DNA of 51,090 bases from a virus. Positions 41,979 to 51,090 of this stretch are shown in pieces. The notes under the pieces are model-generated. The model did no database searches. It saw nothing but the letters and a program-made list of their open reading frames with translations, and was not told the DNA's origin. The position numbers and the translations under genes are program-made. Positions within the stretch are counted from its first letter, which is position 1. Each line of letters opens with the position of its first letter. Where the stretch lies: the IMG/VR virus record IMGVR_UViG_3300021079_000012, positions 1-51,090 of that record; one strand, 5' to 3'.

Positions 41979-44900
41979 ATGTCGAATTCATATAGAATAA
42001 GAACTCAAGTAGGTGTAGATAAGTCAATAAAGATTTTAATAGACCAAGATTTTGAATATCTTGAAATTCTATCTCTTAAAGTATTACAGAGTCAAATATA
42101 CACAAGACAATGTTCTGATTACGGAGTTATCATTGGTAGAGTTACCGCAAATGATGGTTTTGGAATACCTAACGCCAAAATATCGGTATTCATTCCTTTG
42201 ACTAATGAAGACACAACAAACCCAATAATTTCTGATTTATACCCTTATAAAACTTTATCCGAATTAAACGAAGATGGATATAGATATAATTTATTACCAT
42301 ATCTACCATCATATAGTAATCACTCCCCTACAGGAACTTTTTTCGATAAACATGATGTATTAGTTGACCCAACGTTAATTGAGGTTTACGACAAGTATTT
42401 TAAGTATACCGCAAAGACTAACGATAGTGGTGATTATATGATATTTGGTGTTCCCACAGGGTCACAAACAATTCATGTTGATGTTGACTTATCTGACATT
42501 GGAGAATTTTCATTATCGCCTCAGGATTTAATTCGTATGGGTGTTGCCACTCCCGCTCAAGTTGCGGGAACAAAGTTTAAAAGTTCGACAAATTTAAATG
42601 AGTTACCTCAGATTATTAGTATTAATCGTGTTATAGAAGTTGAACCATTATGGGGACAACCCGAGGTTTGTAATTTAGGTGTTACAAGAACCGACTTTGA
42701 CTTAACCGATGAAGCCAATATTACTATAACCCCAACATCAATTTTTATGGGGTCAATTATATCAAACACTGAGAACCAATTCCAAAAAAGAAATTGTAAG
42801 CCAAAACTAAAACAAGGTAACTTATGCGGATTAGTTGCGGGACCTGGAGAAATTTTGGCGATAAGACAAACCATTGCTCAAGACATTAATGGTCAACCTG
42901 TTTTAGAAACTGTTTCATTAGAAGGTGGTGGACAAGTTATTGATGAAAACGGTGCTTGGTTAGTAGATGTCCCAATGAATTTAGACTATGTCATAACAAA
43001 TGAATTTGGAGAAAGAGTATTATCAAATGACCCTAAACAAGGTATACCAACAAAAGGAAAGTATCGATTTAAGGTTAAGTGGAATCAATCACCTTCATTA
43101 AGTGAGGCGATTAAACGAGGATATTTTTTAGTTCCTAATGTTAGAGAATATGGATGGACAACTTCTGGTACTGACCCATTAACAACAGGTGTGGGGTATT
43201 CTACCGCGATTAAGTCATATGCCTTTAGTTTAGATTGGAATGATTATGCTGACGTACAATCGGCAATTAATTGTGAAGACACATTTTATGAGATGTTGTA
43301 TAACAAAGTGTATACCGTGTCACAGATGATAGACCAATATAGAAAAGGGTTTCTCCCAAATAGAATGATTACTATAAAACACATTTTAGATGATAGTTGT
43401 GAAAGCGAAAATGTTAAATTTCCAACAAACGATTCGTTTTTAAGATTTGATATTATATATCTTTTATTTGTTATTGCGATGTTCGTCTTTAAACCGATTA
43501 TCATCTTATTATTAATTGTCTCTCATATATTAGCCTTCTTATTAAAATACATTTTAGGTCCAATCTTAGCCGTTGTTGTTGCAATTGTTTTTACCCTAAT
43601 AATCATAGTATGTAATATTATTAACTTTATTATTAATGCAATAAATGCGCTACCAGGAATTAATATTACTGGACCTAATTGTCCTACGTTTGATGACATG
43701 CAGCAATTAATTGATGATATGTTAAATTTATGGAAATTATTTACTCATTTACGTTTACCTAACTTATCATACCCTGATTGTGAATTATGTTCCTGTAAAG
43801 AAGGAGACACTGTCGAGGGAGATGCGGCAGGAACTTCTCCAGTGCCAGTTGATACCGAATCAATAATTGCTAATTCAGGGATAAATGGGGTTTTATCTCA
43901 GTATTCACTTTCAACAAAGTATAATGTAGGTTATTTCCTACCATCTTTAACTTATCCTGACGCATTCGCATCAATGATGTCGGGTAAAGCAATTGATAAC
44001 GTTAACCCTACTTCACAATCATTAGTGCCGTCTTTACAAACTTATGGACAAGACTCGAACGGTGATGACAGACACATGTTTACGTCAAGTTTAACTTTGG
44101 CGGAAAGAATAAATTTATTTAACAATAAATCAAAATATTTTGAACCTTTAAGCGGACAAAATCCTGGCAGCGTACTTGGAGGTGTTAATAGAATTAAGGT
44201 GACATTTAATACCCCATCAAATAACCCTACAACTAATTATCATTATGATAATGTTGTGGTTATCTCATGTCAACCAAGTCAATTGGCGACTTTTCCCGCG
44301 GGACAACTCATTTCTTTCCAAGACCCCTCATTGTCTCAGGACGTAAATTTAACAGGGGTTACTTCATACAACCAATACGGTACCAAAAGTATTACGGGAA
44401 CTTCAATTAATGACGCTACAGGTAGTACTATAACTATACAGTATTCAAATTTTAATGCTGCAAATGGATTACCGGCTCAGACTATGGTATATCAAATAAC
44501 CGGAAATACTAATGATGCGACTTACGCTAAGTTCCCCATGGACGTAGAATATTTTCAAGTTATAACTGCGATGACTTATAACACTTTTTCGGGGTCTTGT
44601 AATCCCGCCGCGAGTGATTTAAGTCTAAATAAAAGGTTTTTATCTAATACGATGTTTTTTACGTATTTAAGTGCCGATAATTGTGTGATGTCATACCCAC
44701 CTCCTGTTTTAAATTACAATCCTTTATCACTATTTGTTGATGGTAGTTCACAGGTTTTGGTGTTTTTAGTTAGAGGTGTTGACCCATATTCGTCAAGATG
44801 TACCAACACATATGACCTAAGTGTGTTACTTGGTTGGCCAATGGGGACTGCGGGAAAAACGGTTACAGGTTCGTATAAATTAAACCAACCAATTAAAGGA

Positions 44901-47057
44901 GGGTTGTCTTCGGTTAGACATACAATGATTGGAAACGTATTGAATACCGACTCATTTGGTAATAATTTATATTATGATTCATTTCACTTTGTCCCATCTT
45001 CGGTTGGATTTGCATCATATAGTGCGTTCACATCAAACTTACCAAGCTATTACTCGTCATTGGATTCATTGGTTTTAACTACTTTCCAACCAACGGGAGC
45101 GCCATTTTTATCTTCGGTATGTCACTCTATTGGTGGACCTACTCTTGCCGCAGCGGTTAATTCATTCCCATCAAACGGATTTAATGTCGAATGGACGGTA
45201 ATTAATCCTATATCCATTCCATTTTGTAATAGTATATCATTATATTTAACACCTATTTCAAATACATCGACTTCAAATACTCGAGGGTATTTTGATAACG
45301 AAATTGTTGATGGTGGTTCTGTTATGTTACAACAAATTCCAGCATTCTTACCGACTACATCACCTTCATCACCACCAATTAATGGTTATTATTACGCGCC
45401 AAGATACTCAAATATATACACATACCCACTTGTATTAGGACCAAATGGTAATCAAATCATTATGAGGTCAGATAGACTTCCGACATCAACACTAACCCTT
45501 GATAGTGCGGGTAATAGTTACGCGTTACAACAAAACCAAAATTTTTCCGCATATCAAATTGGTGATGACGGTACCGTAACTAATACTCAAGGAATTAATA
45601 GTAATTCACCATCGGTTGCTGAGGCGGGACCTGACCCAATAGATTCATCGACAATGACGGGGTCTGTTTTAGATACGTTTAATTGTAACACAATGATACC
45701 GTTAGGTTGTTATAATGACGTTGTACCTAATGAATTTAATTATTATCCGTCACCACACCCTTGTTATGAAAACGGAACATCAAACAATGAATTAATTATG
45801 GAAAATGGTTGTTATATTACCATAACAAAAATTTTCTCATCGTTAGTTAAAGATATTAAAATAGTTGCCGAGTGGTCATCAAGAATACAAATTACCTTTG
45901 GTGCTTGTAGAGATGTTTGGTCTCATATTTTTACAAACAATTGGATTAACGGCACCTTATACGCATTCAATATTAAAAACGATAGATTTTTTACAAGTCC
46001 TACCTCAATCCCACCAAACGCACCATACAGTAAATATTGTAGGGATACTGTGATTTTACACCCAACAAATAATTTTTACTACAGAAGTAGTCCTTGGGAT
46101 GGTACCAAATTTATTGGTGCCGACTCTCCAAATTATTCGGCATATAAAGGGAATGTCAAGAATTTAAAATTCCCAACAACTATCATGGACTTAGGACCTA
46201 GAAGTCAATTTCTTCAAGAGATTGTTATGTCAGATGATTATGATGGGTACGTTGTTAAGAAAATGGGGTCAACAACTTTTACCGATGTTTCGGAAATATT
46301 AAATCTACTTATTATTAGTCGATTAGCGAGTACAAGTTTTTTAGCTCAGTTATTAGGTGCTGGCGGAGGAAACATTCTTTCGTATTTTAATCAAAGAACT
46401 AAACTGTTTGTTGATGCGGATTACGCTCAAATGATATCAATAAGTTCAGAGTTAGGTGTTGCCGACTTTGAATCATCTAATTACCCGTCAATTCCTTTAG
46501 TTCAAGACCCAATTTTCTTTAATGGTGGAGGTGTTGCAGATGGTATTATTGGGATTTTCTTTTCTTCTGACACACAGGTTAGAGATTTTATTAGTCCTAA
46601 AAGAACCATTATTAATGACCTAGCGATGGTAACAGATACATGTGCATTCAATTACTTTAACGTATTTACCCAATCCGTACCTTTTTATCAGTGGGAGATA
46701 AAAGTGGGGGATACAGATAGTATTTTTGGTTCACAAAGTAATGATTGGTACACCAATACTCTAAATGCAGAATTTTTTACTCACAAATATCAGACCTTAG
46801 ATAGAATAGAACAAAACTCAAGATACTTTAGAACAAACGTTAGTACTTTAATCAAAGACTATAAAGGATACATTTATTCTGTTGATAGTTTAGGTGATTA
46901 TAATCCTAATTTTGCATCACAAGACCCTAACACTATATTCCCGAGAACAATAACCGTAGGAGCTCCATACCACTTTTATTTTGGGCTTAAAAAAGGTAAA
47001 ACGTCATTTGATAGGTTTGCAACTAAATGGATTGGATTTGAAATAATAACTGATTAA
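41979..47057 (+). CDS. Giant baseplate wedge protein (T4 gp7 position) with a membrane-like block
   Basis: A 1692-residue protein directly after gp6, the place of gp7 in T4 (1032). Residues about 48-165 look like a carboxypeptidase-regulatory/transthyretin-like domain (IGRVTANDGFGIPNAKISVF; TNDSGDYMIFGVPTGSQTIH). Residues about 487-560 are almost uninterrupted hydrophobics (IIYLLFVIAMFVF; IIILLLIVSHILAFLL; ILAVVVAIVFTLIIIVCNII), three or four membrane-helix lengths, with a Cys-rich segment (CELCSCKEG) soon after. The rest is Ser/Thr/Asn-rich and beta-like, typical of tail spikes. A membrane block is unexpected in a wedge protein and may insert in the host membrane on infection. Its T4 counterpart is inferred from position only. 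Confidence 0.75.
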   Translation: MSNSYRIRTQVGVDKSIKILIDQDFEYLEILSLKVLQSQIYTRQCSDYGVIIGRVTANDGFGIPNAKISVFIPLTNEDTTNPIISDLYPYKTLSELNEDGYRYNLLPYLPSYSNHSPTGTFFDKHDVLVDPTLIEVYDKYFKYTAKTNDSGDYMIFGVPTGSQTIHVDVDLSDIGEFSLSPQDLIRMGVATPAQVAGTKFKSSTNLNELPQIISINRVIEVEPLWGQPEVCNLGVTRTDFDLTDEANITITPTSIFMGSIISNTENQFQKRNCKPKLKQGNLCGLVAGPGEILAIRQTIAQDINGQPVLETVSLEGGGQVIDENGAWLVDVPMNLDYVITNEFGERVLSNDPKQGIPTKGKYRFKVKWNQSPSLSEAIKRGYFLVPNVREYGWTTSGTDPLTTGVGYSTAIKSYAFSLDWNDYADVQSAINCEDTFYEMLYNKVYTVSQMIDQYRKGFLPNRMITIKHILDDSCESENVKFPTNDSFLRFDIIYLLFVIAMFVFKPIIILLLIVSHILAFLLKYILGPILAVVVAIVFTLIIIVCNIINFIINAINALPGINITGPNCPTFDDMQQLIDDMLNLWKLFTHLRLPNLSYPDCELCSCKEGDTVEGDAAGTSPVPVDTESIIANSGINGVLSQYSLSTKYNVGYFLPSLTYPDAFASMMSGKAIDNVNPTSQSLVPSLQTYGQDSNGDDRHMFTSSLTLAERINLFNNKSKYFEPLSGQNPGSVLGGVNRIKVTFNTPSNNPTTNYHYDNVVVISCQPSQLATFPAGQLISFQDPSLSQDVNLTGVTSYNQYGTKSITGTSINDATGSTITIQYSNFNAANGLPAQTMVYQITGNTNDATYAKFPMDVEYFQVITAMTYNTFSGSCNPAASDLSLNKRFLSNTMFFTYLSADNCVMSYPPPVLNYNPLSLFVDGSSQVLVFLVRGVDPYSSRCTNTYDLSVLLGWPMGTAGKTVTGSYKLNQPIKGGLSSVRHTMIGNVLNTDSFGNNLYYDSFHFVPSSVGFASYSAFTSNLPSYYSSLDSLVLTTFQPTGAPFLSSVCHSIGGPTLAAAVNSFPSNGFNVEWTVINPISIPFCNSISLYLTPISNTSTSNTRGYFDNEIVDGGSVMLQQIPAFLPTTSPSSPPINGYYYAPRYSNIYTYPLVLGPNGNQIIMRSDRLPTSTLTLDSAGNSYALQQNQNFSAYQIGDDGTVTNTQGINSNSPSVAEAGPDPIDSSTMTGSVLDTFNCNTMIPLGCYNDVVPNEFNYYPSPHPCYENGTSNNELIMENGCYITITKIFSSLVKDIKIVAEWSSRIQITFGACRDVWSHIFTNNWINGTLYAFNIKNDRFFTSPTSIPPNAPYSKYCRDTVILHPTNNFYYRSSPWDGTKFIGADSPNYSAYKGNVKNLKFPTTIMDLGPRSQFLQEIVMSDDYDGYVVKKMGSTTFTDVSEILNLLIISRLASTSFLAQLLGAGGGNILSYFNQRTKLFVDADYAQMISISSELGVADFESSNYPSIPLVQDPIFFNGGGVADGIIGIFFSSDTQVRDFISPKRTIINDLAMVTDTCAFNYFNVFTQSVPFYQWEIKVGDTDSIFGSQSNDWYTNTLNAEFFTHKYQTLDRIEQNSRYFRTNVSTLIKDYKGYIYSVDSLGDYNPNFASQDPNTIFPRTITVGAPYHFYFGLKKGKTSFDRFATKWIGFEIITD

Positions 47058-47058
47058 C

Positions 47059-48846
47059 ATGGGAAATAGACAAGATATACGAGTAATTTTAGGTTCATTA
47101 CGTTATAAATCCGCACCTGACACAACACTATTGTTCAATGTACCATTAATTCAGACGGCAAAAGAAAATGTTGAATTTGATAGAAGTCTTGACGTTAATT
47201 TAGAACAGGTGTTTGATAATGAACGACAAAACTCAGATATTATTAGACCAACATGTAAGTTTTCGCTTTTATTTCAAAACGCATACTCAGGATTTACCAA
47301 TTATCCTCCATTTGAAAATAATTTATATTATTTGAATGCCGATTCGGCCGCAGCCCTTCAATGTCTTAGTGGTGCGACAACGATTTCGTGGACAGGAGTT
47401 CCCCAATATAATGAATTTGATTTTATTAGAACTGATTATAATGTTAGTGGATATACACAACCACCGAACGAACATCTAACATTCATACCAAAAAGTGCGT
47501 CAAGTTACAATTGGAATTTCTTTGTTAGTTATGGTTATGAAAATGATTATACAAAACCAATGAGGGCGACCGATAAAAAAACTAATATTATTTTAAATTG
47601 GATTGTTGGTGATGGTATACCGTTCATTATTGAGAATACGGTGTATAATGGTAGAAACACCGTTTCATTTAGATGTCCTGTTAAACATGGTATGATGGTT
47701 GGAGAATTTGTTAAGTTAAGTTTTTCATACAATGGAACTGACCTATTTCAAATAGATTCTTTAGGGTCTAACACTTTTGGTAGTGAAGAATATGTTTTTA
47801 ATATAATTGATGTAGGATATTTAGGGGGAACGTTTAGTGACGGGGTTACGGGAACTGCCAAAAGAGTAATATTGAATGAACACGAAGACGACACAATTTC
47901 AACGTATTACGTTAGAAGAAATAAGATATTGACGGATTCGGAAAACGCGGTTTTAGTTAAGGCGGGGTTTGAACAAAATATTTTCGGAGAAAAAAAGAAA
48001 TATGAAAGTAGTGGATTTACCCCAAATCAAGTTGCTCGAGTGTCAGTTAAAGAAGGGTCACAATCTTATACATTATCGTTTAATAAAGATGTTAGAGTTA
48101 ACCCGATTAGAGATAACCAAAAAAGACCAATTACTGAATTATTCTTCACTGTAGTGTATAAAGGATTTTTTGGGTGGATGTTTGGATTACCTGACGGTTC
48201 AGGTGGTTATCATGGATTAAAACAAGGATGGGAATTTAATTTACCTCTTAATTCTGTTGGGGCACCTGATTATTGGTGGAGTAATTTTAACTCAAATTCA
48301 GACACAAATATACCTGTTGGAACCTACACCACCGCTCAGAGTATACCGCCTTACGTTTCATCGTCATTTAATGGGTTCACGTATATTGAATCCTTGAAGG
48401 AGGGGGATATTATTGATGGTGATTATTGTGAATGGAGTGATTACGACCAAAAAGAACGAACAATATCAAACATATTTCATAAGTTAAGATTTAACCCTTT
48501 TGTTTTTAAAATTGGGGGAACCGTTGCCAATCAATTTGGGTATTACTACCAACCACATCATGTGTTAACCACAAGAGTTTTTTCGGATTATATTGAAGAT
48601 GGAGATATTAGAAACGTTGTAGGAATTCCTGACTACTCACACTTTTCAACAACTAAAAATTTATTTATTTGGAGGGATTTATATCCTTATGGTTTTGTTG
48701 ACAGTGGAGGTATTGGTGTTAGTTATCCTTTTTTGAACGGTGTTCATTATCCTTTTAAAAACATTATTTTTAGAATAATACCTGAAGGAACTAATTATAA
48801 TGAACAGACCATAATCGCAGACCCAACAATAGACCCTTGTGAGTAA
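47059..48846 (+). CDS. Putative baseplate wedge protein (gp8 position)
   Basis: A 595-residue beta-rich protein starting one base after the previous stop. The N-terminus (RQDIRVILGSLRYKSAPDTT) leads into aromatic-rich strands. Repeated FGYYYQPHHVL- and GWMFGLPDGSGGYHG-type turns suggest a folded surface or wedge domain. It occupies the T4 gp8 position but is much longer than gp8 (334) and I cannot show homology. The next gene begins inside its last codons, so the two are translationally coupled. Confidence 0.65.
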   Translation: MGNRQDIRVILGSLRYKSAPDTTLLFNVPLIQTAKENVEFDRSLDVNLEQVFDNERQNSDIIRPTCKFSLLFQNAYSGFTNYPPFENNLYYLNADSAAALQCLSGATTISWTGVPQYNEFDFIRTDYNVSGYTQPPNEHLTFIPKSASSYNWNFFVSYGYENDYTKPMRATDKKTNIILNWIVGDGIPFIIENTVYNGRNTVSFRCPVKHGMMVGEFVKLSFSYNGTDLFQIDSLGSNTFGSEEYVFNIIDVGYLGGTFSDGVTGTAKRVILNEHEDDTISTYYVRRNKILTDSENAVLVKAGFEQNIFGEKKKYESSGFTPNQVARVSVKEGSQSYTLSFNKDVRVNPIRDNQKRPITELFFTVVYKGFFGWMFGLPDGSGGYHGLKQGWEFNLPLNSVGAPDYWWSNFNSNSDTNIPVGTYTTAQSIPPYVSSSFNGFTYIESLKEGDIIDGDYCEWSDYDQKERTISNIFHKLRFNPFVFKIGGTVANQFGYYYQPHHVLTTRVFSDYIEDGDIRNVVGIPDYSHFSTTKNLFIWRDLYPYGFVDSGGIGVSYPFLNGVHYPFKNIIFRIIPEGTNYNEQTIIADPTIDPCE

Positions 48847-49651
48847 CAAATTTTTATTTACCATTCCAAAAGGAAATAAGTCAATTGATTTACCTATTGA
48901 AATCAAGTGGGATTTCTATGGTAGAGATGACAGTATTGAACTTTATGAAGAAGAAGTTTTAGTTGACATTATTGGGGTTGCAAAAGACTTCGAAATATTA
49001 AGATTTAGTCATTCACCGTACATCCCAAATCAAAAGACAGAAATTAAGTATGATTTTTATTTTTACGATTCTAGTGTACCTGTAAGCGCGTCAACGGTGT
49101 CAACGGATTGGGTTAATAGTTATCAATTCCCAAACGCAAACCCTTCAGGATTTTCAAGTACACAAATTTATTATTACGAGAAACCGTTTACAAAATCATT
49201 TTTTAAACTTGATTTTTATGATACAAAGGACACTCAAAGCCAAACAAATTATTTTACAATAATAATTCCTGTACAACAGGGAGCAACAGAAAGTGCGAGT
49301 ATATCACCGTTAACCCCAAATGTTAATATTAGAAAACCATCATATACGTTAGATTTTGTTGGGGATAAAGAAGGGTTTTTTATTTATTGGTTAAAGAATG
49401 AGGCGTTTTTAAATATTGACACTTTTTATATGTCCGCTAAATTTTTTGATGGTAGACTTGGTATTTTTGTTAAGATGATGAATGAACCACAATCATCCTT
49501 GTCGGACAAATTCATATTTGATAATGGTCAATATTTCTTTAATAAAGTGGTAATAGATTATACAACAAAAACTTACGAGGTTTTTGATTATCTAAATAAC
49601 CGTATAGGTGCGGGCTCACCAATAAAATGGTATGAATATATTAACCCATAA
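48839..49651 (+). CDS. Putative tail/baseplate protein (270 aa)
   Basis: A 270-residue beta-rich protein starting at GTG 48839, overlapping the previous gene by 8 nt; the frame and coupling support this start. It has an opening strand (KFLFTIPKGNKSIDLPIEIK) and many aromatic strands, with no recognised family. Its stop overlaps the next ATG by one base. It is probably a structural component of the same wedge or fibre assembly. Confidence 0.65.
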   Translation: MSNKFLFTIPKGNKSIDLPIEIKWDFYGRDDSIELYEEEVLVDIIGVAKDFEILRFSHSPYIPNQKTEIKYDFYFYDSSVPVSASTVSTDWVNSYQFPNANPSGFSSTQIYYYEKPFTKSFFKLDFYDTKDTQSQTNYFTIIIPVQQGATESASISPLTPNVNIRKPSYTLDFVGDKEGFFIYWLKNEAFLNIDTFYMSAKFFDGRLGIFVKMMNEPQSSLSDKFIFDNGQYFFNKVVIDYTTKTYEVFDYLNNRIGAGSPIKWYEYINP

Positions 49652-50838
49652 TGGACGATAGATATTATAGTATACGGATTTCTCCTGAAGTTATTAATGG
49701 AGATTTATTTCTTGTTCCTTATGATGCAGGTAATTCACAATTTAATTTAAGTGGTGACCCTTGTTGTGATATTACAACTACAACCACTACTAGTCAATAC
49801 ACAGGTTATACTCGGGTTTATTCCGCAATGACACAAATAGTCACAGGTGGTACAGATGGAACGTCTCTATTAACAGGATTGACCATCCCAATTTTTCTTA
49901 GTGAAACAACAATTGATATCGGGTATTATTCGGTATTTGATGGAATGGTGTTACAAAAAGATACGATGACTAATTTCTTATTTTCCGCCTCAACCTACGC
50001 CCCGAACACATATTATTTTTACAATACTTCAGACACCGAGTTTAAAAAGTATTTGGCCTTTGCAACTTATCAGATTGATTGGGGAGATGGTTCCCCACCA
50101 CAATTGGTTCCTATTACGGCTCCCAACTATTATACCCATACTTACGCATCAAATGGTGAATATACAATTACAATGTCGGGAATGAGTCCATGGGGGTATA
50201 ACGTCATTAAAAAAGATGTTACGGTACCGTTTACGAATGTTATTGCAACTAACCCTAATGGGACGGCTTATTTTACTCCTGCGGGAGGTAGTTGGTCGGG
50301 GACTTCATTGATGTATGATTATTTATTTACAGGAGACTCTAATTGTGATGTGTACGACCAATCAAGTTACAATTATACAACAGTTCCATTCCTAATTACA
50401 GGATACACAAACTCAACTATGAGTGACCTTGAACAATACGGTAGTAAATATGACCCAACAAGGTTTGCTGGAAAATATAAGATAGGTGTTCAGGTAACAG
50501 GAACATCAGGAAATGTTGGGACATTTTTTGGACCATCAATAGATAACCTATACACCGCCTATACAATTAATGATATTAACTACTATGATTATAATGATGG
50601 AACCACTGTGTTTACAGTTTATTCTTCAGGAATGACTCCCGACATGATGGTTTGTTCTGCAATAACAAAAAATGAAGTATTATTAAACGTAATTGATGAA
50701 GCGGAAGTACAATCCAACGTTTTCATCGAAAGAGGTAAAAACTCCGTGTTAGAACGACTTGAAAGATTAGGGGAAGTTGATAATGTTGGGGACCTTGAAA
50801 AATATGGGTATCGTTATTTTAATATAATAAAAATATAA
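49651..50838 (+). CDS. Putative tail fibre/spike protein with PKD-like domain
   Basis: A 395-residue protein. Residues about 135-190 carry the PKD (Ig-like) pattern: an IDWGDGSPP turn followed by YTHTYASNGEYTITMSG. An N-terminal low-complexity DITTTTTTSQYTG stretch follows a Cys pair (PCCD), resembling the Thr-rich linker of the sheath. The C-terminus is a charged helix (VLERLERLGEVDNVGDLEKY). PKD domains are common on surface proteins and could bind carbohydrate; receptor binding is inferred. It overlaps the preceding gene by one base and ends the tail operon here. Confidence 0.7.
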   Translation: MDDRYYSIRISPEVINGDLFLVPYDAGNSQFNLSGDPCCDITTTTTTSQYTGYTRVYSAMTQIVTGGTDGTSLLTGLTIPIFLSETTIDIGYYSVFDGMVLQKDTMTNFLFSASTYAPNTYYFYNTSDTEFKKYLAFATYQIDWGDGSPPQLVPITAPNYYTHTYASNGEYTITMSGMSPWGYNVIKKDVTVPFTNVIATNPNGTAYFTPAGGSWSGTSLMYDYLFTGDSNCDVYDQSSYNYTTVPFLITGYTNSTMSDLEQYGSKYDPTRFAGKYKIGVQVTGTSGNVGTFFGPSIDNLYTAYTINDINYYDYNDGTTVFTVYSSGMTPDMMVCSAITKNEVLLNVIDEAEVQSNVFIERGKNSVLERLERLGEVDNVGDLEKYGYRYFNIIKI

Positions 50839-50843
50839 AATGG

Positions 50844-50851
50844 ATATTTAT
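50844..50851 (+). promoter_or_regulatory. Late-type motif for the right-end gene
   Basis: ATATTTAT ends 4 nt before the ATG at 50856, the same very short spacing as at the other homing endonuclease gene (15527). A weak stem (ATAATAAA with TTTATTGT) overlaps it. Confidence 0.35.
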
Positions 50852-50855
50852 TGTT

Positions 50856-51090
50856 ATGAAAGTTTGTACGAAATGTAAGATAGAAAAAGAGTTAACCGAA
50901 TTTATTCTTCGTAAGGACACTCAAAAATATGAAGGTAGATGTAAATTATGTATTAAAGAACACCAAGTAGAGTATTATAATAAAAATAAAAAAAAAATAT
51001 TAGAACGAAGTGATTTATATTATAAAAAAAATACTGAAGCAAAATTGATGTACTCTAAAAAATATCGAGAAATTAATGTTGATAAAGTTA
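50856..51090 (+). CDS. N-terminal part of a probable HNH-type homing endonuclease (partial)
   Basis: At least 78 residues, cut by the window end. The start is a four-cysteine zinc-binding module, VCTKCKIEKELTEFILRKDT followed by CKLC, then a lysine- and tyrosine-rich helix (YYNKNKKKILERSDLYYKKN). This is the usual N-terminus of phage HNH/endonuclease VII-like homing enzymes; the catalytic part is outside the window. It lies after the last tail gene, a common insertion place. Confidence 0.65.
   Translation, partial: MKVCTKCKIEKELTEFILRKDTQKYEGRCKLCIKEHQVEYYNKNKKKILERSDLYYKKNTEAKLMYSKKYREINVDKV

Noticed and set aside
50840-50881. ATG opening a 13-codon frame before the right-end gene
   Set aside because: Too short, overlaps the promoter motif and the start of the zinc-module gene in another frame.

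Overview
The window is a contiguous piece of a large T4-like contractile-tailed phage genome (myovirus, low G+C, standard code, tightly packed genes, no tRNA, CRISPR array or insertion sequence seen). It carries T4-type replication and recombination genes (family B DNA polymerase, gp32-like ssDNA-binding protein, UvsX-like recombinase, 5'-3' exonuclease, gp41-like helicase) and an almost continuous T4-type tail block (neck gp13 and gp14/gp15-like proteins, sheath gp18, tube gp19, gp26-type protein, tape measure, hub proteins, gp53-like, gp25, gp6 and large wedge proteins). Almost no start has a Shine-Dalgarno sequence; starts are preceded by A-rich stretches, as in Bacteroidota. A small CCGNGC protein resembles a cysteine-rich family I associate with Bacteroidota, and the wedge protein has a carboxypeptidase-regulatory-like domain. 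The host is therefore inferred to be a member of the Bacteroidota; this is not proven.

Layout. 1-3047: end of an unknown gene, then DNA polymerase (+). 3044-7878: a minus-strand island read leftward as SNF2-family helicase, a superoxide dismutase fused to a nuclease-like domain, gp13-like neck protein and a 117-aa protein. 7941-10332: gp14-like candidate, two small proteins with similar N-termini, and a gp15-like tail terminator, followed by a small antisense ribbon-helix-helix gene. 10617-31416: sheath, HAD-like hydrolase, tube, a free-standing homing endonuclease, gp26-like protein with a probable frameshift extension, tape measure, a 1671-aa tail protein with an OmpA-like insert, a gp53-like protein and a 2243-aa hub protein ending in a putative peptidoglycan-hydrolase domain. 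31473-32373: two small late-type genes. 32467-39519: replication and nucleotide-metabolism block including a B12-type ribonucleotide reductase. 39605-50838: gp25, gp6, a 1692-aa wedge protein with a membrane-like block, and three more putative tail or fibre proteins. 50856-end: start of a second probable homing endonuclease.

Regulation. Virion genes on both strands are preceded, in gene orientation, by TATTTAT(A/C), usually 12-18 nt before the start codon. This is the reverse complement of the T4 late -10 element TATAAATA and is the best candidate for this phage's late promoter. The gp32, uvsX, exonuclease and reductase genes lack it; gp32 instead has a TTGACA-N17-TATACT promoter. Six hairpins lie at gene ends and five of them look like intrinsic terminators; the one between tail tube and homing endonuclease also buries the endonuclease start codon and carries the late-type motif across its loop.

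The points most worth following are the SOD-nuclease fusion placed among neck genes, the recurrent ITE-type N-terminal peptides that could be capsid-targeting tags, the hairpin and promoter switches at the endonuclease and SOD starts, the gp26 frameshift, and the hydrophobic block inside a baseplate protein.
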